NCBI GenBank assembly: GCA_001023535.1
Contig: CP011020.1
Coordinates: forward strand, 2,865,734-2,929,733
Origin: Pseudomonas chlororaphis
GTDB taxonomy: Bacteria; Pseudomonadota; Gammaproteobacteria; Pseudomonadales; Pseudomonadaceae
Length of the DNA: 64,000 nt
Direction of reading: 5' to 3'
The first letter of the stretch is position 1. The number at the start of each line of letters is the position of its first letter. The notes under the pieces were generated by a model. The model saw only the letters and a list, made by a program, of their open reading frames with translations, searched no databases and was not told where the DNA came from. Below are positions 54,281 to 63,556 of this stretch, piece after piece. Both the position numbers and the translations under genes were made by a program.

Positions 54281-55624
54281 ATGATTCGTATGCCTCTGGC
54301 TACCGCCAGTCTGCTGGCCATCGCTATTTCCCTCGCCGGTTGCGGCGAAGGCAAAGACAAGGCCGCCGCGCCGCAAGCGCCAGCGCCTGCCGCCAGCACT
54401 GCGGCACCGGTCGCCCCTGCTGCCGCCGGCAAAGTCGATGAAGCCGCCGCCAAGGCCGTTGTCGCGCACTACGCCGACATCGTCTACGCCGTCTACAGCG
54501 ATGCCGAATCCACGGCCAAGACCCTGCAAACCGCCGTCGACGCGTTCCTGGCCAAGCCGAACGCCGAGACCCTGGGCGCTGCCCGCACTGCCTGGATCGC
54601 GGCACGCGTGCCGTACCTGCAGAGCGAAGTGTTCCGCTTCGGCAATACCATCATCGACGACTGGGAAGGCCAGGTGAACGCCTGGCCCCTGGACGAAGGC
54701 CTGATCGACTACGTCGACAAGTCCTACGAGCACGCCCTGGGCAACCCGGGCGCCACCGCCAACATCATCGCCAACACTCAAGTCCAGGTGGGTGAAGACA
54801 AGGTCGACGTCAAGGACATCACCCCGGAAAAACTCGCCAGCCTGAACGAGCTGGGCGGTTCCGAGGCCAACGTCGCCACCGGCTACCACGCCATCGAATT
54901 CCTACTCTGGGGCCAGGACCTCAACGGCACCGGCCCGGGTGCGGGCAACCGTCCGGCGTCCGACTACCTGCAAGGCGCCGGCGCCACCGGTGGCCACAAC
55001 GACCGCCGTCGTGCCTACCTCAAGTCCGTGACCCAACTGCTGGTCAGCGACCTGGAGGAAATGGTCGGCAACTGGAAGCCGAACGTGGCTGACAACTACC
55101 GCGCCACCCTGGAAGCGGAACCGGCCGAGAGCGGCCTGCGCAAGATGCTGTTCGGCATGGGCAGCCTGTCCCTCGGTGAACTGGCGGGCGAGCGCATGAA
55201 GGTGTCCCTGGAAGCCAACTCGCCAGAAGACGAGCAGGACTGCTTCAGCGACAACACCCACAACTCGCACTTCTACGACGCCAAGGGCGTGCGTAACGTG
55301 TACCTGGGCGAATACACCCGCGTCGACGGCACCAAGATGACTGGCGCCAGCCTGTCGTCCCTGGTCGCCAAGGCCGACCCGGCGGCGGACACCGCGCTGA
55401 AGGCCGACCTGGCCGACACCGAGGCCAAGATCCAGGTCATGGTCGATCACGCCAACAAGGGCGAGCACTACGATCAACTGATCGCCGCCGGCAACACCGC
55501 CGGTAACCAGATCGTGCGCGACGCCATCGCCGCACTGGTCAAGCAGACCGGTTCGATCGAACAAGCGGCCGGCAAACTGGGCATCAGCGACCTGAACCCG
55601 GACAACGCCGATCACGAGTTCTGA
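54281..55624 (+). CDS. Imelysin-family lipoprotein (IcmP/IrpA-like)
   Basis: A 447-aa lipoprotein. The signal peptide ends in lipobox SLAGCGEG, followed by an Ala/Pro-rich linker and an imelysin domain (about 70-420) with GxHxxE motif in TGYHAIEFLLWGQDL and DVWDN-like helices. In P. aeruginosa the gene close to bifA (icmP) was described as insulin-cleaving metalloproteinase, and others of the family are linked to iron uptake; no protease activity is certain here. AGGA (54269-54272) precedes the ATG at 54281. A terminator follows at 55642. Confidence 0.9.
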   Translation: MIRMPLATASLLAIAISLAGCGEGKDKAAAPQAPAPAASTAAPVAPAAAGKVDEAAAKAVVAHYADIVYAVYSDAESTAKTLQTAVDAFLAKPNAETLGAARTAWIAARVPYLQSEVFRFGNTIIDDWEGQVNAWPLDEGLIDYVDKSYEHALGNPGATANIIANTQVQVGEDKVDVKDITPEKLASLNELGGSEANVATGYHAIEFLLWGQDLNGTGPGAGNRPASDYLQGAGATGGHNDRRRAYLKSVTQLLVSDLEEMVGNWKPNVADNYRATLEAEPAESGLRKMLFGMGSLSLGELAGERMKVSLEANSPEDEQDCFSDNTHNSHFYDAKGVRNVYLGEYTRVDGTKMTGASLSSLVAKADPAADTALKADLADTEAKIQVMVDHANKGEHYDQLIAAGNTAGNQIVRDAIAALVKQTGSIEQAAGKLGISDLNPDNADHEF

Positions 55625-55641
55625 TCGACGCCGGCAAACTG

Positions 55642-55669
55642 AAAAGGCGACCTTCGGGTCGCCTTTTTT
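55642..55669 (+). terminator. Rho-independent terminator of the imelysin gene
   Basis: AAAAGGCGACC, tetraloop TTCG, GGTCGCCTTTT then T residues, 18 bp after the stop. Confidence 0.93.
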
Positions 55670-55750
55670 GCACCTGGAGAAATCGGAGCGACTTGGGGGA
55701 CTTGCTTGCGACTGCGGTATGCCAGTCAACATCTCGGTCGGCTGGACCAC

Positions 55751-56092
55751 CGCCTTCGCGAGCAAGCCCGCTCCCACAGGGTTCCAAGGTGGACCTGGCA
55801 TTGGTGATCACCGCAACGCCAACTGTGGGAGCGGGCTTGCTCGCGAAGGCGGTGGCACATTCGACATCGATGGTGACTGATACTGTGCTTTCGCGAGCAA
55901 GCTCTCCCACAGGGTTCCAAGGTGGACCTGGCATTGGTGATCACCGCAACGCCAACTGTGGGAGCGGGCTTGCTCGCGAAGGCGGTGGCACATTCGACAT
56001 CGATGGTGACTGATACTGTGCTTTCGCGAGCAAGCTCTCCCACAGGGTTCCAAGGCGGGGCTGGCATTGGTGATCACCGCTCCCACAATGAC
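55751..56092. repeat. REP array, tandem period 133 bp
   Basis: REP palindromes (TGTGGGAGCGGGCTTGCTCG, TTTCGCGAGCAAGCTCTCCC) in alternating orientation. GGGTTCCAAGG marks units at 55779, 55912 and 56045. Two units are nearly identical, including spacers GACCTGGCATTGGTGATCAC and ACATTCGACATCGATGGTGA. The third is truncated. It fills the gap between the imelysin and sigma-factor genes (convergent). Confidence 0.85.
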
Positions 56093-56121
56093 CGAGTTAA
56101 ACCCGACTTTTACCGGGCCGG

Positions 56122-57363
56122 CTATGGCTTGGCTAATTTCGCAAGTCGCCCTTCGATAAACCGCCGCTCCGGTAACTGTTGCGTCAGTTCAAGGGCGCGC
56201 TCGTACGCGGCCCTGGCCTCGTCGTCCCGCCCCAGTTGGCGGCAGAATTCGGCCCGCGCCGAGTGGGCAAGGTGGTAGTCCTGCAGTTCGCCACGGCCCA
56301 GGATCGCGTCGATCAAGCACAAGCCTGCCAGCGGGCCATCGCGCTGGGCCAGGGCGGCGGCGCGGTTGAGTTCGATCACGGGGGACGGCATGGCGCGCAA
56401 CAGCACGTCATAGAGCCCGACGATCTGCGGCCAGTCGGTTTCCCGGGCCGTCGGCGCTTCGGCGTGTACCGCCGCTATCGCCGCTTGCAGGCAATACGGC
56501 CCGAACCGTCGGGTGCCCAGCGCCGCTTCCACCAGGGCACAGCCTTCGGCAATCAGTTCGGCATCCCACACCGTGCGGTCCTGCTCGTCCAACAGGATCA
56601 ACTCCCCGGTCGGCGACGTGCGCGCCAGGCGCCGGGATTCGTGCAGCAGCATTAACGCCAACAGGCCCATGACCTCGGCCTCGGGCAACAATTGCAGGAG
56701 CAATCGCCCGAGCCGGATGGCCTCGCGGGTCAGGTCTTCACGGGTCAATTCGGCGCCCATCGAGGCCGAATAACCCTCGTTGAACACCAGGTAAATCACC
56801 CGCAGCACGCTGTCCAGCCGCTCGGGCAACTCCGCGCGGGACGGCACCTGATAGGGGATCTTCGCGTCACGGATCTTCGCCTTGGCCCGCACGATGCGCT
56901 GGGCAATGGCCGCCGGGGCGGCAAGAAAGGCGCGAGCGATTTGCTCGGTGGTCAGGTCGCAGACTTCTCGCAGCGTCAACGGCACCTGTGCATCGGCGGC
57001 CAGGGCCGGATGGCAGCAGGTGAAAATCAGCCGCAAGCGATCGTCTTCCACGTCTTCATCACTCCAGTCGGCCTGCTCCAGCGCCTCCAGTTGAGCGATC
57101 AACAGCGGCCGGGACGCGGCAAAGCGCGCGCGCCTGCGCAAGCTGTCGATGGCCTTGAACCGCCCGGCTGACACCAGCCAGGCCCGCGGATTGTCCGGTA
57201 CGCCGTCGCGCTGCCAGCGTTCGACGGCGATGAAAAAGGCGTCGTGCAAGGCCTCTTCCGCCAGGTCGAAGTCTCCCAGCAGGCGAATCAGCGTGGCGAG
57301 GATGCGCCGCGAATCTTGCCGGTACACCTGCTCGACCCGCGCCCGAACCGCCTCGGCCGGCAT
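56122..57363 (-). CDS. ECF sigma factor with C-terminal DUF6596 domain (ECF42-like)
   Basis: A 413-aa extracytoplasmic-function sigma factor. Region 2 (about 5-75: VYRQDSRRILATLIRLLGDF, AEEALHDAFFIAVERWQRDG) and region 4 (about 115-175: FTCCHPALAADAQVPLTLRE, FLAAPAAIAQRIVRAKAKIR) are followed by an ~220-residue TPR-like extension (YLVFNEGYSASMGAELTRED, ALAQRDGPLAGLCLIDAILG), typical of the ECF42 group that is coupled to YciI-like proteins. There is no anti-sigma gene, and the extension is thought to regulate. The start at 57363 overlaps the SRPBCC stop by 1 base. It would direct its own operon. Confidence 0.92.
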   Translation of the reverse strand: MPAEAVRARVEQVYRQDSRRILATLIRLLGDFDLAEEALHDAFFIAVERWQRDGVPDNPRAWLVSAGRFKAIDSLRRRARFAASRPLLIAQLEALEQADWSDEDVEDDRLRLIFTCCHPALAADAQVPLTLREVCDLTTEQIARAFLAAPAAIAQRIVRAKAKIRDAKIPYQVPSRAELPERLDSVLRVIYLVFNEGYSASMGAELTREDLTREAIRLGRLLLQLLPEAEVMGLLALMLLHESRRLARTSPTGELILLDEQDRTVWDAELIAEGCALVEAALGTRRFGPYCLQAAIAAVHAEAPTARETDWPQIVGLYDVLLRAMPSPVIELNRAAALAQRDGPLAGLCLIDAILGRGELQDYHLAHSARAEFCRQLGRDDEARAAYERALELTQQLPERRFIEGRLAKLAKP

Positions 57364-57839
57364 CAGTCGGGCATGCCTTGGGTGACTAGCGTTTCCAGGC
57401 GGTCCAGGCTCTGGCCCCAACCGTCATGGAAACCCATCGCCTCGTGCGCCTGGCGATCCTCCTCGCTCCAGTGCAATGCCCGGGCGGTGTAGCGGGTTTT
57501 GTCACCGACCTCTTCGAGCACCACTTCAGCGGTCATGAAAGCCTTGCCCGACGGTATCCAGCCCGGCACGAATGCATCGGTGAACACCAGCCGTCGAGGT
57601 GCAAGGATTTCCAGGAACACGCCCATGGTCGGGTACTCACTGCCGTCCGGCGCGCGCATCAAGGTGCGAAACTGGCCACCGACCCACAGGTCCATTTCGC
57701 ACTCCGGCGTCGTCATGCCGTGGGGGCCCCACCACTGCACCAGCAAGGCCGGCTCGGTCCAGGCGCGGAAAATCTTCTGGCACGGCGCGTCGATCATTCG
57801 GCTGATGGACAACGCATGAGGGGCTGGCTTGAGGTTCAT
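57363..57839 (-). CDS. SRPBCC (AHSA1-like) domain protein
   Basis: A 158-aa START/Bet v1-fold protein of the AHSA1 type: ISRMIDAPCQKIFRAWTEPA, LLVQWWGPHGMTTPECEMDL (W-W-x-P signature), GGQFRTLMRAPDG and GWGQSLDRLETLV. Such proteins bind hydrophobic ligands; they often follow YciI genes in ECF operons. The stop overlaps the sigma-factor start by one base, so they are co-translated. Ligand unknown. Confidence 0.9.
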   Translation of the reverse strand: MNLKPAPHALSISRMIDAPCQKIFRAWTEPALLVQWWGPHGMTTPECEMDLWVGGQFRTLMRAPDGSEYPTMGVFLEILAPRRLVFTDAFVPGWIPSGKAFMTAEVVLEEVGDKTRYTARALHWSEEDRQAHEAMGFHDGWGQSLDRLETLVTQGMPD

Positions 57840-57867
57840 GGGTCAAATCCTGTCTTGTGATTGTTGT

Positions 57868-58212
57868 TCAGGGGTTCAGTTGGCGTACCGGTCGCACTTC
57901 GACGCAGCCGACCCGGGCCGCCGGGATATGGCCGGCGACCTGGATGGCTTCGTTCAAGTCCTTCGCGTCGATCAGGTAGAAGCCCGCCAGTTGCTCCTTG
58001 GTCTCGGCGAACGGGCCGTCGGTGATCGACAGCTTGCCGCCGCGCATGCGCACCGTGGTGGCCGTCTGCACCGACGCCAGGGCCTCGGCGGCAAGCATCC
58101 GCCCGCTGCCCTGGATCGACTCGGCGTAGGCCATGCACTCGGCATCCTCAGGGCTGTCGGGGGCGTTGTGCAGCGTGTGTTCGTTGCTGTAGACCAGGCA
58201 TAAGTACTTCAT
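57868..58212 (-). CDS. YciI-family (DGPF domain) protein
   Basis: A 114-aa YciI-like protein of ferredoxin-like fold. MKYLCLVYSNEHTL, then the D-G-P-F motif in SITDGPFAETKEQLAGFYLI and the C-terminal GHIPAARVGCVEVRPV, are typical of the YCII-related proteins that accompany ECF42 sigma factors. Enzymatic activity is uncertain. It precedes the SRPBCC gene by 28 bp in the same operon. The start at 58212 is the first codon with family similarity. Confidence 0.92.
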   Translation of the reverse strand: MKYLCLVYSNEHTLHNAPDSPEDAECMAYAESIQGSGRMLAAEALASVQTATTVRMRGGKLSITDGPFAETKEQLAGFYLIDAKDLNEAIQVAGHIPAARVGCVEVRPVRQLNP

Positions 58213-58279
58213 GACAAACTCCGCGATCGAACGGATCAACTATGGACGGCAGAAAGACCGTTGGCGAAAAAACCGACGA

Positions 58280-58714
58280 TCAGGGCTGCAAATCGAAGAT
58301 CGCCGTGCCGGCCATCGGGTCGAACGGTGCCGACCAGTGCTCGTGGGCGATCTTCCATTGCCCGGCCACGCGCCGGTAGCAGGCCGTCACGCGCATCCAG
58401 CAGGCCTGTTCCTCACCCTTGTCGTTGGTGCCGCCGCAGTAGGCCAGCCAGTGGGCGAAGGCAATGGCGTCGGCGGGCGTGATCCGGACCTGGTGGAAGT
58501 CGAACTTGTGCGGCCCGGGGCACATTTCCATGCACGCCTGCCAGTGCGCCCGGTAGGCGGCCTTGCCCTTGAATTGCAGGGCCTGAATGGCATCGAACGA
58601 GACGATGTCCTCGTCATAGAGGGCCATGACTTTTTCGACATCCTTGCTCATGACCGCTTCGCGATAGGTGTCGATCAAGGCCTGGATCTGGGTTTCGGTG
58701 GCTTGGGTATTCAT
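58280..58714 (-). CDS. SnoaL-like/nuclear-transport-factor-2-fold protein
   Basis: A 144-aa protein of the SnoaL/SgcJ type: IQALIDTYREAVMSKDVEKV, MALYDEDIVSFDAIQALQFK and WMRVTACYRRVAGQWKIAHEH with the usual His-x-x-x terminal strand. Likely first gene of the ECF operon (67 bp before YciI). The family includes cyclases and isomerases but many members have unknown ligand. The start at 58714 follows a GGAGAATCACC site. Genes of this kind are recurrent companions of YciI/ECF operons. Confidence 0.88.
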   Translation of the reverse strand: MNTQATETQIQALIDTYREAVMSKDVEKVMALYDEDIVSFDAIQALQFKGKAAYRAHWQACMEMCPGPHKFDFHQVRITPADAIAFAHWLAYCGGTNDKGEEQACWMRVTACYRRVAGQWKIAHEHWSAPFDPMAGTAIFDLQP

Positions 58715-58856
58715 GGTGATTCTCCGCAGTTTTTTGTGGAAGACACCCTTTGTCGTCTGGAGAAACGGCGAATCGACAACCCTGGCAAAAATAATTCGAG
58801 GCAAAAAATTCGTTAGAATCGCGCCCCTACACTGCCGGCAAACCAAGGACGTTTTT

Positions 58857-59342
58857 GTGACCGCCCAACTCGTACCCTACGAAGCCCTGACCCCGCAGCA
58901 ACGCGAACAGGTCGAAGCCATCGAAATCCATCCCGCACAGGTGCAGTACGCCGGTGATATCCACGGTGCACTGCACACGTTGCTGTCCCGGCCCGGCCCC
59001 GGGGTCAAGGGCTTTGCCCTGGTGGCCAACGACGTGCCCGTGGCCTTCCTGCTGCTCAAGCGCCCGCCGGTACTGCCCGCCTGGGCCAATGAACACAGCG
59101 CCACCCTGCACGCCCTGCAGGTCGATCATCGGGTCCAGGGCCAGGGCTACGGCAAAGCCTGCCTGGAGGCGCTGCCCGCCGTGGCACGGGCGGCCTGGCC
59201 GGAAATCAGGGGGCTGGAGCTTTCGGTCGATGCCGATAATGCAGCGGCCATCGGCCTGTACACCCGACTGGGCTGGGTCGACAGCGGCGAGGCGTACAGG
59301 GGCCGTATCGGTTATGAGCGGCGGATGGGGTTGATGTTCTAG
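58857..59342 (+). CDS. GNAT-family N-acetyltransferase
   Basis: A 161-aa acetyltransferase. The acetyl-CoA-binding motif A is in LHALQVDHRVQGQGYGKACL (Q/R-x-x-G-x-G/A), followed by LELSVDADNAAAIGLYTRLG and GWVDSGEAYRGR. The start is the GTG at 58857 with AAGGA eight bases upstream; the in-frame ATG 63 codons further up would run through the divergent operon's promoter and has no family match. Substrate unknown. It is divergent from the SnoaL gene (142 bp). Confidence 0.88.
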   Translation: MTAQLVPYEALTPQQREQVEAIEIHPAQVQYAGDIHGALHTLLSRPGPGVKGFALVANDVPVAFLLLKRPPVLPAWANEHSATLHALQVDHRVQGQGYGKACLEALPAVARAAWPEIRGLELSVDADNAAAIGLYTRLGWVDSGEAYRGRIGYERRMGLMF

Positions 59343-59349
59343 CCGCCGG

Positions 59350-59835
59350 TCACGGTTGGAGCGGTATCCAGATCTCCAGGCTGCCCTCGCCGGTCTTTGG
59401 GTTGAAATCTTCGCTGTAGCGTTCGAATTCCGGGGCATCCGCAGCAGCATGGCCTGACTGGGGCAACCAGACATCCCAGATGTAGCGGAACGTCTCCGGC
59501 AGTTGTTTCAGCGGCCCCTTGTGTTCGAACACCGCGTAACGGGCCGGCTGGATCTCGATCCAGCGGAATTGTTCGGGCAAGTCGTCGAGCCGGCTGATTT
59601 CCACGCCGGCGATGTATTCGAACCCGCCCTCCCCGTCCGGGTTGCAACCCACGCCGTAGGTGACTTCATCCTTCTCCCCCGGCACCTTGCCGAGCCAAGG
59701 CAGGAATTTCTCCCAGACCAGCGGGATGTCCTGCATCGTGCACGCGGTAAAACGTGCGCCAAAACCGGCAATCAGTAGAAAGCGACCTTGTTCGAGGCGT
59801 GGCTCGGCGGCGTAATCGCGTGCGTGCTTTTCCAT
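59350..59835 (-). CDS. GyrI-like/effector-binding domain protein
   Basis: A 161-aa stand-alone GyrI-like (AraC-type effector-binding, SHS2-fold) protein: FLLIAGFGARFTA, VTYGVGCNPDGEGGFEYIAG, then ARYAVFEHKGPLKQLPETFR and a C-terminal EIWIPLQP, the usual ends of this fold. Similar proteins bind drugs or hydrophobic ligands (SbmC/GyrI, Rob C-terminal domain). No DNA-binding part is present. It is convergent with the GNAT gene, stops 7 bp apart. Confidence 0.9.
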   Translation of the reverse strand: MEKHARDYAAEPRLEQGRFLLIAGFGARFTACTMQDIPLVWEKFLPWLGKVPGEKDEVTYGVGCNPDGEGGFEYIAGVEISRLDDLPEQFRWIEIQPARYAVFEHKGPLKQLPETFRYIWDVWLPQSGHAAADAPEFERYSEDFNPKTGEGSLEIWIPLQP

Positions 59836-59916
59836 GCGTCAACACTCCGGAAAAACGTGAAGTCGGGCTTGGCAGTATAGAAAGCCAACACGTGATTGCC
59901 AGCACCGTTTCGCTTG

Positions 59917-60582
59917 TCAGAACCCCGGCAAGGCCGGCATGGCGGTTTTTGCAACGAACTCGTCGTAGCCAGAAACAATTACGTATACGGCGAAATAGCA
60001 GAAGATCGCCGCGGATGCCCAGCAGGAGTAGCGCAACAGCTTATCCCCCAGCAATTTGCCGCCCTGGGTCGCCGCCAGGCACAGGCCCGCACTCCATAGC
60101 AACCCGGCGCAGAGAAAACCACTGAGAAACAGCGCCGAACTGAGCACCGTCCCGCCGCCCGCACGAGCAATGAGCGTGCCCCCCACCGCCGCGAACCACA
60201 AAATGGCGCTGGGTGACGACATGGCCAGGAAGATCCCGCGCAGGAACGCCTGCCGGGAGGATTGACCACGCACTTCGCCGGCCTCGGCCAAGACGGCACT
60301 GTGATACATCGCCGCGTGGATCATCTTCGCCGCGAAATACAGCAATAACGCCGAACCGCCGATCCACAGCACCCAGCGCACCGTTTCGTATTGCAACAGC
60401 ACGGTCATGCCCGCCAGGGCCAGCACCGCATAGATCAGGTCCCCCACGCACGTACCCAGGCCCAGGGCAAACCCCTGGGAATAACCGCGCTGCATGGCCA
60501 GGGTGATCATCGCGATGTTGGCGACGCCGATGTCCAGGCACAGGGAGAGGCTCAGCAAAAAACCGCTGGAAAATTCCATCAT
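59917..60582 (-). CDS. LysE-family transporter
   Basis: A 221-aa inner-membrane exporter of the LysE/RhtB superfamily with five to six predicted membrane helices; SLSLCLDIGVANIAMITLAM and LGLGTCVGDLIYAVLALAGM replace the standard PGP signature, and SSPSAILWFAAVGGTLIARA is the usual second conserved region. Substrate unknown (amino acids or small toxic compounds). The start is one of two tandem ATG codons (60582, 60579). It is divergent from alaC (195 bp). Confidence 0.88.
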   Translation of the reverse strand: MMEFSSGFLLSLSLCLDIGVANIAMITLAMQRGYSQGFALGLGTCVGDLIYAVLALAGMTVLLQYETVRWVLWIGGSALLLYFAAKMIHAAMYHSAVLAEAGEVRGQSSRQAFLRGIFLAMSSPSAILWFAAVGGTLIARAGGGTVLSSALFLSGFLCAGLLWSAGLCLAATQGGKLLGDKLLRYSCWASAAIFCYFAVYVIVSGYDEFVAKTAMPALPGF

Positions 60583-60776
60583 CGTTCCGTTCGAGTAGGT
60601 ATGGCGAATTGCGACTGTCCGCACGCGTGCGGCGGGCGGGTCGACAGTGTCGTCGAAAATAGTTGTGGGGCGCCACTGGACAAGCGGCCACGGCGGCCAT
60701 TATCTTGCGCCGCAGGCCACCGCAGTGGCCAACGTCGCTCGGACGGTTCCGGGCGCTCACGTATCTCGAGGCAACA

Positions 60777-61994
60777 ATGGCCGAACAAGGTTCGCCGCGC
60801 CGCTTTGCGCGCATCGATCGACTCCCCCCTTACGTTTTCAATATCACTGCCGAGCTGAAGATGGCTGCGCGTCGGCGCGGCGAAGACATCATCGACTTGA
60901 GCATGGGTAACCCCGACGGCGCCACGCCTCCCCACATCGTGGAGAAACTGGTGACCGTCGCCCAGCGGGAAGACACCCACGGCTACTCCACCTCCAAGGG
61001 CATCCCGCGCCTGCGCCGCGCCATTTCGCGCTGGTACAAGGACCGCTACGAGGTGGACATCGACCCGGAAAGCGAAGCCATCGTCACCATCGGTTCCAAG
61101 GAGGGCCTGGCCCACCTGATGCTGGCGACCCTGGACCAGGGCGACACCGTGCTGGTGCCCAACCCCAGCTACCCGATCCACATCTACGGCGCGGTGATCG
61201 CCGGCGCCCAGGTGCGCTCGGTGCCACTGGTGCCGGGCGTGGACTTCTTCGACGAACTGGAACGGGCCATTCGCGGCTCGATCCCGAAGCCGAAGATGAT
61301 GATCCTGGGCTTCCCGTCCAACCCCACGGCGCAATGCGTCGAGCTGGATTTCTTCGAGCGGGTCATCGCCCTCGCCAAGCAGTACGACGTGCTGGTAATC
61401 CACGACCTGGCCTACGCCGACATCGTCTACGACGGCTGGAAAGCCCCGTCGATCATGCAGGTGCCGGGCGCGAAGGACATCGCGGTGGAGTTCTTCACCC
61501 TGTCCAAGAGCTACAACATGGCCGGCTGGCGCATCGGCTTCATGGTCGGCAACCCGGAACTGGTCAGCGCCCTGGCGCGGATCAAGAGCTACCACGACTA
61601 CGGCACCTTCACGCCCTTGCAGGTGGCCGCCATCGCCGCGCTGGAAGGCGACCAGCAATGCGTGCGCGACATCGCCGAGCAGTACCGCCAACGCCGCAAC
61701 GTGCTGGTCAAGGGCCTGCATGAACTGGGTTGGATGGTGGAAAACCCCAAGGCCTCGATGTACGTCTGGGCCAAGATTCCAGAGGCGTATGCGCACCTGG
61801 GCTCGCTGGAGTTCGCCAAGAAGCTGCTGGCCGAAGCCAAGGTCTGCGTCTCGCCAGGGGTGGGGTTCGGTGAATACGGGGATGATCACGTGCGCTTCGC
61901 ACTGATCGAGAACCAGGACCGGATTCGTCAGGCGGTGCGGGGCATTCGGGCGATGTTCCGGGCCGATGGGTGGGTCGGCAAACCTAACGCCTGA
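60777..61994 (+). CDS. alaC: Alanine transaminase AlaC-type aminotransferase
   Basis: A 405-aa class I/II PLP-dependent aminotransferase. [20 protein letters not shown] and [18 protein letters not shown] are the AlaC N-terminus, followed by [20 protein letters not shown] (Asn that binds PLP), [12 protein letters not shown] and the Schiff-base Lys in [15 protein letters not shown]. It interconverts pyruvate/glutamate with alanine/2-oxoglutarate. The start is the ATG at 60777 (weak upstream GAGGCAAC); REP elements follow the stop. Confidence 0.92.
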   Translation: MAEQGSPRRFARIDRLPPYVFNITAELKMAARRRGEDIIDLSMGNPDGATPPHIVEKLVTVAQREDTHGYSTSKGIPRLRRAISRWYKDRYEVDIDPESEAIVTIGSKEGLAHLMLATLDQGDTVLVPNPSYPIHIYGAVIAGAQVRSVPLVPGVDFFDELERAIRGSIPKPKMMILGFPSNPTAQCVELDFFERVIALAKQYDVLVIHDLAYADIVYDGWKAPSIMQVPGAKDIAVEFFTLSKSYNMAGWRIGFMVGNPELVSALARIKSYHDYGTFTPLQVAAIAALEGDQQCVRDIAEQYRQRRNVLVKGLHELGWMVENPKASMYVWAKIPEAYAHLGSLEFAKKLLAEAKVCVSPGVGFGEYGDDHVRFALIENQDRIRQAVRGIRAMFRADGWVGKPNA

Positions 61995-62005
61995 CACACA
62001 ACCAA

Positions 62006-62098
62006 AATGTGGGAGCGGGCTTGCTCGCGAAAGCGCACTGACCATCAACGAAGATGTTGATGTTCTACCGCCTTCGCGAGCAAGCCCGCTCCCACATT
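62006..62098. repeat. Long REP inverted repeat between convergent alaC and gntT
   Basis: A 26-bp perfect inverted repeat (62006-62031 with 62073-62098; core GGGAGCGGGCTTGCTCGCGA) containing a further hairpin CATCAAC/GTTGATG. It probably terminates both convergent genes. Confidence 0.88.
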
Positions 62099-62111
62099 GC
62101 TTATGCGCGGC

Positions 62112-63464
62112 TTAAACCACCAGCGACAACAACAGGATAAAGCCCAGGCCCACCACGGACAGGATGGTCTCCATCGCGGTCCAGGTCTTGAACGTCTCGG
62201 CCACGGTCATGTTGAAGTACTGCTTGACCAGCCAGAAACCTGCATCGTTGACGTGGGACAGGATCAACGAACCGGCGCCGGTTGCCAGCACCAGCAACTC
62301 GCGGTTCACACCCGGGATCATCCCCACCACAGGGACCACGATGCCAGCACCGGTGATGGTCGCGACGGTGGCCGAACCGGTGGCGATACGAATCACCGCG
62401 GCCACCAGCCAGGCCAGCAGGATCGGCGAGATCTGCGCATTCACCGCCATATGGCCGATGACATCACCCACGCCGCTGGTCACCAGCATCTGCTTGAAGC
62501 CACCACCGGCACCGATGATCAGGATGATCGCGGCGGTGGGCGCCAGGCTGGCGTCGAGCAACTTCAGGATCTGGTTCGAACCGATGCCCTGGCGATGCCC
62601 GAAGGTGTACAGCGACAGCAACAGCGCCAGCAGCAACGCCGAGATCGGGTGGCCGATCAGGTCCATGAACGTGCGAAAGACGTTACCGTCCGGCAGCACC
62701 ACATCGGCAAAAGTCTTGAGCAGCATCAGGAACACCGGCAGCAGAACGGTAACCAGGGTGATGCTGAAGCTCGGCAGTTCCTTGGCATCGGGTTCGCGGG
62801 CCAGTTGGTCAACCAGCTCCTGGTTGGCGTGACCTGGAATGTGCTTGGCGATGAACGTACCGAAAATCGGACCGGCAATGATGGCGGTCGGCAAGGCAAC
62901 GATCAGCCCATAGAGGATGGTCTTGCCGATGTCGGCGCCGAACACCCCGATGGCCAGCAGCGGCCCCGGGTGTGGCGGTACCAGGCCGTGCACGGCGGAC
63001 AGGCCGGCGAGCAGCGGGATGCCGATCTTGATGATCGACACGCCGGTGCGCCGGGCCACGATGAACACCAGCGGGATCAACAGCACGAAGCCGATTTCGA
63101 AGAACAGCGGAATCCCCACCAGGAACGCGGCGAACATCATGGCCCACTGCACCTTGTCCTTGCCGAACGCGCGGATCAAGGTCTGGGCGATCTGGTCGGC
63201 CCCGCCCGACTCGGCCATCATCTTGCCGAGCATCGTGCCCAGCGCCAGGATGATCCCGACAAAGCCCAGCACCCCCCCGAAGCCGTCCTGGAACGCCTTG
63301 ATGATGGTGCCGATCGGCATGCCCGAGGTCAGGCCGAGAAACGCGGCGGCGATGGTCAGGGCAATGAACGGGTGGAGTTTGAACTGGGTGATGAGGAGGA
63401 TAAGTCCGATCACCGTGACCACTGCATCGAGCAGTAGGAACGTCTCGTGGGACATGCCAAACAT
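62112..63464 (-). CDS. gntT: Gluconate permease, GntP family
   Basis: A 450-aa inner-membrane gluconate:H+ symporter of the GntP family with about 12-14 helices. VVTVIGLILLITQFKLHPFI, LGTMLGKMMAESGGADQIAQ, GIPLFFEIGFVLLIPLVFIV and VPPHPGPLLAIGVFGADIGK are family hallmarks. Imports gluconate for phosphorylation by the adjacent gluconokinase, feeding the Entner-Doudoroff pathway. The symbol gntT is the common one, gntU or gntP are equally used. It follows gntK on the same strand (92 bp); a local GntR repressor normally precedes both, outside the window. Confidence 0.93.
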   Translation of the reverse strand: MFGMSHETFLLLDAVVTVIGLILLITQFKLHPFIALTIAAAFLGLTSGMPIGTIIKAFQDGFGGVLGFVGIILALGTMLGKMMAESGGADQIAQTLIRAFGKDKVQWAMMFAAFLVGIPLFFEIGFVLLIPLVFIVARRTGVSIIKIGIPLLAGLSAVHGLVPPHPGPLLAIGVFGADIGKTILYGLIVALPTAIIAGPIFGTFIAKHIPGHANQELVDQLAREPDAKELPSFSITLVTVLLPVFLMLLKTFADVVLPDGNVFRTFMDLIGHPISALLLALLLSLYTFGHRQGIGSNQILKLLDASLAPTAAIILIIGAGGGFKQMLVTSGVGDVIGHMAVNAQISPILLAWLVAAVIRIATGSATVATITGAGIVVPVVGMIPGVNRELLVLATGAGSLILSHVNDAGFWLVKQYFNMTVAETFKTWTAMETILSVVGLGFILLLSLVV

Positions 63465-63556
63465 GAGGGGTGTCTCCTGATTTGTTGTTGTTATTGAAGC
63501 AGTTAGTTGTAAGCCGTCGGGACAGCGCTATCTTTCTGACGCAAAAACAGTGGGGC

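Noticed and set aside
55751-56092. CRISPR array
   Set aside because: Same reasons as the other array: REP palindromes with identical spacers.
58668-58856. 63-residue N-terminal extension of the GNAT protein
   Set aside because: It runs antisense through the start of the SnoaL-like gene and its promoter; GTG at 58857 has a ribosome-binding site and gives the normal family length.
60579-62048. 489-aa minus-strand ORF
   Set aside because: Shadow of alaC, which has all aminotransferase motifs on the plus strand.
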